Positions 32,172 through 35,377 of a stretch of DNA of 35,377 bases are shown in pieces. The first letter of the stretch is position 1, and every line of letters starts with the position of its first letter. The notes beneath the pieces were generated by a model. The model searched no databases. It saw nothing but the letters and a program-made list of their open reading frames with translations, and was not told the origin of the DNA. Source of the stretch: Nostoc linckia FACHB-104 (GTDB lineage Bacteria > Cyanobacteriota > Cyanobacteriia > Cyanobacteriales > Nostocaceae); contig NZ_JACJQJ010000083.1 in the NCBI RefSeq assembly GCF_014696615.1, forward strand, positions 1-35,377. Direction: 5' to 3'. The position numbers and the translations under genes were made by a program.

Positions 32172-33560
32172 TCAACTCTTACGCAGTAGTCGGCTAGAAC
32201 GTTCTTGTAAGATTCCCACAACACTATTTTTAATGGAATCTTTTTTCGCAATTACTGGCGCGGCGGTTTGTCCGGTATATGTGGTTTTGTTTTTCACTGC
32301 TACTGCTAAAGGTTGGACTGACCATTTACCCGCATCAAAGCGTAATAAGCCGAATATTTGCTGAGATTTGGCTATTATGTCTAAATTTAGTTCTGATAAA
32401 CTGCTGATACGTTCATTAGCAATGCTGAGTTCACCCGCATCACCCCAACTTAAAACAATATTCTCGTCATTTTTCACAACTTGATAATTACTGAGATATA
32501 TCGGTTCCGCAATTTGGATGGGATGGCGATCGCTCGCGGCGACTGTAGAATAAATCAAGCTATTACCTGTATTCTCAGCAAAAAATTCCGCCGCCCGCTT
32601 CATCAAGTTATAATTTTGACCAAGTTCGCCTTGACCTTGCCACAATAAATCTCCAGTAGGTAGCAAAGGTACATCTTTAATCTGCAATACCCGGTTTTGT
32701 GCAAATGCATCCAATAACACAGCCGCATTCGGAAATAGCAACCAAATTTGCTCATTATTAATTGCATCTACCTTGTAAGCTGACTGGCTAACTCGCACTA
32801 ACTGAGTTTGATTATTCGCATCTAGCAACCCATAAGCTGTAAAGCTAACTAAGTTGGCGTGTTGGCGTAAATCTAAACCTAAAATTTCTAAATTGCCTGA
32901 TATTAACTGCGATTTCGGTAAAATAGCTGGGCGTAAAGTGCCTAACATCGCCTGTGTCCACAAATCAACCCAACGATATTTCGGAATTTCTGCGCTATCA
33001 GCCACGGGAAGATTTCGCATCAATTCATTAAAATAGCCAGTCAGTAAAGCAGCTTGTCTGACTAATAAAGGTTCTGCTTGGATTTGTTCAAGTGTTCCTA
33101 AAAACGGCACCAAAGTTGCGATATCTAAACGCGCATAACCTACCAAAGCAATTTCCATTAACCAGTGACGCACACTTGCTAACAGAACTTTGACGTTATT
33201 TGGTGCTTCGCTGGCTTCATAGTCTAACTCAACCTCAGCAACTTGCAATCGCCCTAGCAAACTCTTGACGTGGGATTGCAATGTATCAAATATCGCTCCT
33301 TGGATTGAAGCGCGGACAGTCGCTATAACTGCAAAATGCTTATCTACAAACTCATTTGTAGTAATTGCCGCAGTAGCTTCAACTAAAGATTGCTGTAAAG
33401 GTGTGCTAGTAAATACACGCCCCAAAGCCTGTAAAGTTTGTAAATGTTGCTCATCTAAATTTGCAAAGCCAGTAATAAAACACTCATCTAAACTCGCAAT
33501 CAACTCGAATATTTCTTGATTGCTTTCGCTGATTTGATGCAATGCGCCGGGGAAAGCCAT
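32172..33560 (-). CDS. Uncharacterised 462-aa protein in the MoxR/VWA cluster
   Basis: A 462-residue soluble protein I cannot assign to a family. The N-terminal third is helical (NQEIFELIASLDECFITGFA, residues 14-33, and long Ala/Leu-rich helices to about 200); the second half looks like alternating strands (about 225-420). There is no signal peptide, membrane helix or obvious catalytic motif. The C-terminus is basic (QERSSRLLRKS). The stop is nine bases before the VWA gene, so the two are translationally linked, and it lies downstream of the SWIM gene. It holds the place between SWIM and VWA genes and is probably a structural or substrate-recognition part of the same machine. E. coli YehQ combines a SWIM finger with a long extra part, which could correspond to this protein. 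Confidence 0.85.
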   Translation of the reverse strand: MAFPGALHQISESNQEIFELIASLDECFITGFANLDEQHLQTLQALGRVFTSTPLQQSLVEATAAITTNEFVDKHFAVIATVRASIQGAIFDTLQSHVKSLLGRLQVAEVELDYEASEAPNNVKVLLASVRHWLMEIALVGYARLDIATLVPFLGTLEQIQAEPLLVRQAALLTGYFNELMRNLPVADSAEIPKYRWVDLWTQAMLGTLRPAILPKSQLISGNLEILGLDLRQHANLVSFTAYGLLDANNQTQLVRVSQSAYKVDAINNEQIWLLFPNAAVLLDAFAQNRVLQIKDVPLLPTGDLLWQGQGELGQNYNLMKRAAEFFAENTGNSLIYSTVAASDRHPIQIAEPIYLSNYQVVKNDENIVLSWGDAGELSIANERISSLSELNLDIIAKSQQIFGLLRFDAGKWSVQPLAVAVKNKTTYTGQTAAPVIAKKDSIKNSVVGILQERSSRLLRKS

Positions 33561-33771
33561 GTGTTGGGGATTGGGGACTGGGGATTGGGGAACTCGGGGC
33601 CCCCTCTGGGGATAAGGGGCAATGGGGATTGGGGATTGGGGACTGGAGATTGGGGACTGTTGACTGTTGACTGTTGACTTTTGACCCTTGACTCTTGACT
33701 CTTGACAAACACCAATTACCTAATGACAAATGACAAATGACAAATGACAAATGACAAATAACAAATGACAA
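33561..33771. repeat. Dense heptamer repeats between the SWIM and 462-aa genes
   Basis: GGGGATT/GGGGACT units (33567-33591 and 33624-33658), TTGACTG/TTGACTC units (33659-33706) and TGACAAA units (33724-33771) fill the whole gap and touch the SWIM stop codon. A GC-rich insert (33592-33621, CCCCTCTGGGG core) breaks up the first block. No gene lies here. Confidence 0.85.
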
Positions 33772-34242
33772 TCACACAAACCAACTCATTTCGGGGAGGG
33801 GAGAGTTGGAGGTTTGTAATTCTAGGTAGCGGAGGTAGTTTAAAAAGCGGCTGAAGACTTCGCTGGCTGGTTCTTTTTTGACTGTACCGTGACGGTTGAT
33901 AATGTCACCCAAGGATGTAATTTGGCTGGGGTCGCCGGGAACTTTAAGATAATTAATTACTTGGTCAATTCCGTAGGCGGCGATCGCTTCTTTCATCACA
34001 GCTTGCAAATGCTTACAGGGATAGCCTCCCAAACCTCCACAAGGACGATTGTTATTTGTACTACAATAAAAATCTAGGGTTCCTGCTTCAAAAAAAGAAA
34101 CGTAAACCCTCTCAATATCAGAACCGCTAGAAACGACTCCTTGCAATCGGTGATTATATAATTCCACAAACGGAACCTGCTTCACATCCCGCTTTGTCGT
34201 AGCATTTTTCTGGCTCGAACCTACAAATGATGAATCAGGCAT
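33772..34242 (-). CDS. SWIM-like zinc-binding protein of the MoxR/VWA cluster
   Basis: A 156-residue protein with a SWIM-like zinc-binding centre: Cys60 in DFYCST, Cys68 in RPCGG, and Cys76/His78 in YPCKHLQ. It differs from the classic CxC...CxH form because the first two cysteines are seven residues apart. SWIM domains bind DNA or proteins. In E. coli the related YehQ is much longer; here the finger is a separate small protein, with the rest perhaps in the 462-residue neighbour. It is the first gene of the minus-strand cluster. The ATG at 34242 has no strong ribosome-binding site. A heptamer repeat touches its stop codon. The zinc ligands are inferred from spacing only. Confidence 0.8.
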   Translation of the reverse strand: MPDSSFVGSSQKNATTKRDVKQVPFVELYNHRLQGVVSSGSDIERVYVSFFEAGTLDFYCSTNNNRPCGGLGGYPCKHLQAVMKEAIAAYGIDQVINYLKVPGDPSQITSLGDIINRHGTVKKEPASEVFSRFLNYLRYLELQTSNSPLPEMSWFV

Positions 34243-34526
34243 AATGATAATTTGTAACTTTTACATTTAAACCCGCTTTAAAAAAGCTGGATCTCAGGGA
34301 TTCCAAATCTCTCCATGCTCATCTGTAAATTTTAGCTATAGCAAGGCTTAAAATACGTAAAATTATACAAAGCTTATTATTTTTTATAAGTATTTATCCG
34401 TAATAGCAAGAGTGCGATCGCATCTCACAAAAGCTATTCCAGTAGGGTTTACTACTGCTAAGATTTTCGGCGCGTTGCGCTAAGAGACAAAACACCCTTA
34501 ATGTCATTTAGGTAAATGTGTGAAAT

Positions 34527-35183
34527 TTAGCGTAAATTGGCAGGTAGATTTTCAGGAATTACCCAATAATAAATAGTCTTGCCATTAACTTTTAAGGTTT
34601 GTTGTGGTTTCCAATCACCCATATCAAAAGCGTGGGAAACAATCCGAGTACCAGGTTTGAGTTGCTGAAATAATCTGGGGCGGAGTTTGAGGTTAACTTC
34701 GGGTAGTAGGTAAAGGGTGACTACTGTTGCTTCACTCAAATCAGTGTTAAATAAATCTTGCTGTATAAAGCGCACGTGATCGCTTACTCCTACCTTTTGG
34801 GCATTCTCATTAGCCTCTTTGATGCGATCTGGACTAATATCTATACCTACCCCTCGTGTACCGTAATTCTTAGCTGCTGTAATTACGATGCGTCCATCAC
34901 CACTCCCAAGGTCATACAGCATATCATTTTTACCAACTTTTGCCACTTTCAACATTGCATCTACTACTGGCTGTGGTGTTGCTACATAGGGAACATCACC
35001 AGGGCGTTCTTGGGGTTTGGTTTGGGGTGTAACGGTGGGAGTTAATGTTTCTGTTTGAGCAGTTAAACTAGGCTGTTTTAATGTTGTCTTCAGGTCTAGC
35101 TTTTGAGTTGCAGAGCCAGTAAATCCCCAACTTGTCAAACTTACGCCCGCAACTATCACAAGCAGAATTTTTCTCAAATTCAT
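34527..35183 (-). CDS. Exported class I SAM-dependent methyltransferase
   Basis: A 218-residue protein: an N-terminal signal peptide or lipid-free anchor (1-25, LLVIVAGVSLTSWGF), a Pro/Thr-rich linker (about 30-65), then a class I methyltransferase domain. Motif I is LYDLGSGDGR (89-98) and motif II is GVGIDISPDR (111-120), both intact; LLPEVNLKLRPRL follows in the usual motif IV/V position. Export is odd for an enzyme that needs S-adenosylmethionine, which is made in the cytoplasm; it may instead be membrane-anchored with the enzyme inside. Target unknown. The ATG at 35183 is preceded by GGGAG; a GTG one codon upstream is less likely. Not obviously part of the MoxR/VWA cluster, 284 bp away. 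Confidence 0.87.
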   Translation of the reverse strand: MNLRKILLVIVAGVSLTSWGFTGSATQKLDLKTTLKQPSLTAQTETLTPTVTPQTKPQERPGDVPYVATPQPVVDAMLKVAKVGKNDMLYDLGSGDGRIVITAAKNYGTRGVGIDISPDRIKEANENAQKVGVSDHVRFIQQDLFNTDLSEATVVTLYLLPEVNLKLRPRLFQQLKPGTRIVSHAFDMGDWKPQQTLKVNGKTIYYWVIPENLPANLR

Positions 35184-35295
35184 CACTCTTCTCCCATATA
35201 ATTTTACTATTTAGTGAATTGTGAATTTTCTACGTCTTACCGTTTTTCCCTATATTGCGAAAAATCAAAATTAGAACCGACATTCCGCAGGTTAG

Positions 35296-35377
35296 TTAAT
35301 AAAGAAGATAATATTTTCGACAAGGAGCACCAAAAAACTGGAGAATCCATTGCCTTTCCGGGGTTAAGTTGGTAATT
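35296..35377 (-). CDS. Possible 3' end of a gene cut by the window edge
   Basis: Twenty-six codons are open to the edge and end in TAA at 35296-35298. The translation ends LTPERQWILQFFGAPCRKYY plus three residues, which looks protein-like (mixed charged, aromatic and hydrophobic residues). I do not recognise it. It could be the C-terminus of a gene upstream of the methyltransferase, on the same strand, but a chance frame of this length is also possible. Confidence 0.35.
   Translation of the reverse strand, partial: ITNLTPERQWILQFFGAPCRKYYLLY

Noticed and set aside
33484-33771. Minus-strand frames across the repeat block before the 462-aa gene
   Set aside because: They consist of translated heptamer repeats such as SFVICHL copies and overlap the real gene start.
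1-35377. tRNA or rRNA genes
   Set aside because: No stretch with the paired arms and GTTCRANNC loop of a tRNA, nor any rRNA-like segment, was seen by eye; a covariance-model scan would settle this.

Overview
The window is chromosomal DNA from a cyanobacterium, most likely a heterocyst-forming type (Nostoc, Calothrix, Tolypothrix or similar). The evidence is the many GCGATCGC (HIP1) octamers, the cytochrome b6f genes petC-petA, a heme oxygenase beside a Mg-protoporphyrin cyclase, DUF1822 and DUF3067 genes, a bilin-type GAF domain, and many seven-base short tandem repeats (STRRs such as GGGGATT, GGTCATT, TTGACTG, TGACAAA) between genes. No rRNA, tRNA, CRISPR array, phage genes or intact transposase was found.

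Layout. 1-3.3 kb: two MFS exporters (EntS-like and EmrB-like), closed by a strong terminator. 3.6-6.1 kb: a UvrD/PcrA-like helicase whose gene carries an in-frame repeat element. 6.1-8.1 kb: a long AT-rich leader, then a stand-alone GAF protein with both cysteines of DXCF-type cyanobacteriochromes, and a small unknown gene. 8.2-9.4 kb: a small membrane protein and a 2OG-Fe(II) oxygenase. 9.6-11.8 kb: a DUF3067 gene divergent from petC-petA. 12-16.3 kb, all on the minus strand: a sigma-70-like factor, DUF1822, DUF4870 and a Gfo/Idh/MocA oxidoreductase. 16.4-17.8 kb: two small secreted proteins. 18-20.8 kb: a DUF442 phosphatase-like protein and aspS. 20.8-21.7 kb: non-coding, with a seven-copy 42-bp tandem array. 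21.7-25.5 kb: a tetrapyrrole module with hemN and heme oxygenase on the minus strand and acsF divergent. 25.8-34.2 kb: a five-gene minus-strand cluster interrupted by one plus-strand Uma2 gene. 34.5-35.2 kb: an exported SAM methyltransferase, then the edge of one more possible gene.

How the genes work together. PetC and PetA are two core subunits of cytochrome b6f. AcsF, heme oxygenase and HemN act in chlorophyll, bilin and heme synthesis, and together match the set cyanobacteria use under low oxygen. Bilins derived from heme oxygenase products are the chromophores the GAF protein would need. The cluster at 25.8-34.2 kb (SWIM-like zinc protein, unknown 462-aa protein, VWA protein, MoxR AAA+ ATPase, DUF5682 protein) resembles the E. 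coli yehL/yehM/yehP/yehQ set. It is an AAA+ ATPase/VWA chaperone-like machine of unknown purpose and the best candidate here for an undescribed system.

Repeats are the second theme. A 47-bp hairpin element occurs three times (4587-4633, 18861-18907, 21339-21385) with paired compensatory changes. One copy is translated inside the helicase gene. STRRs fill most intergenic gaps and in three places touch or overlap stop codons.
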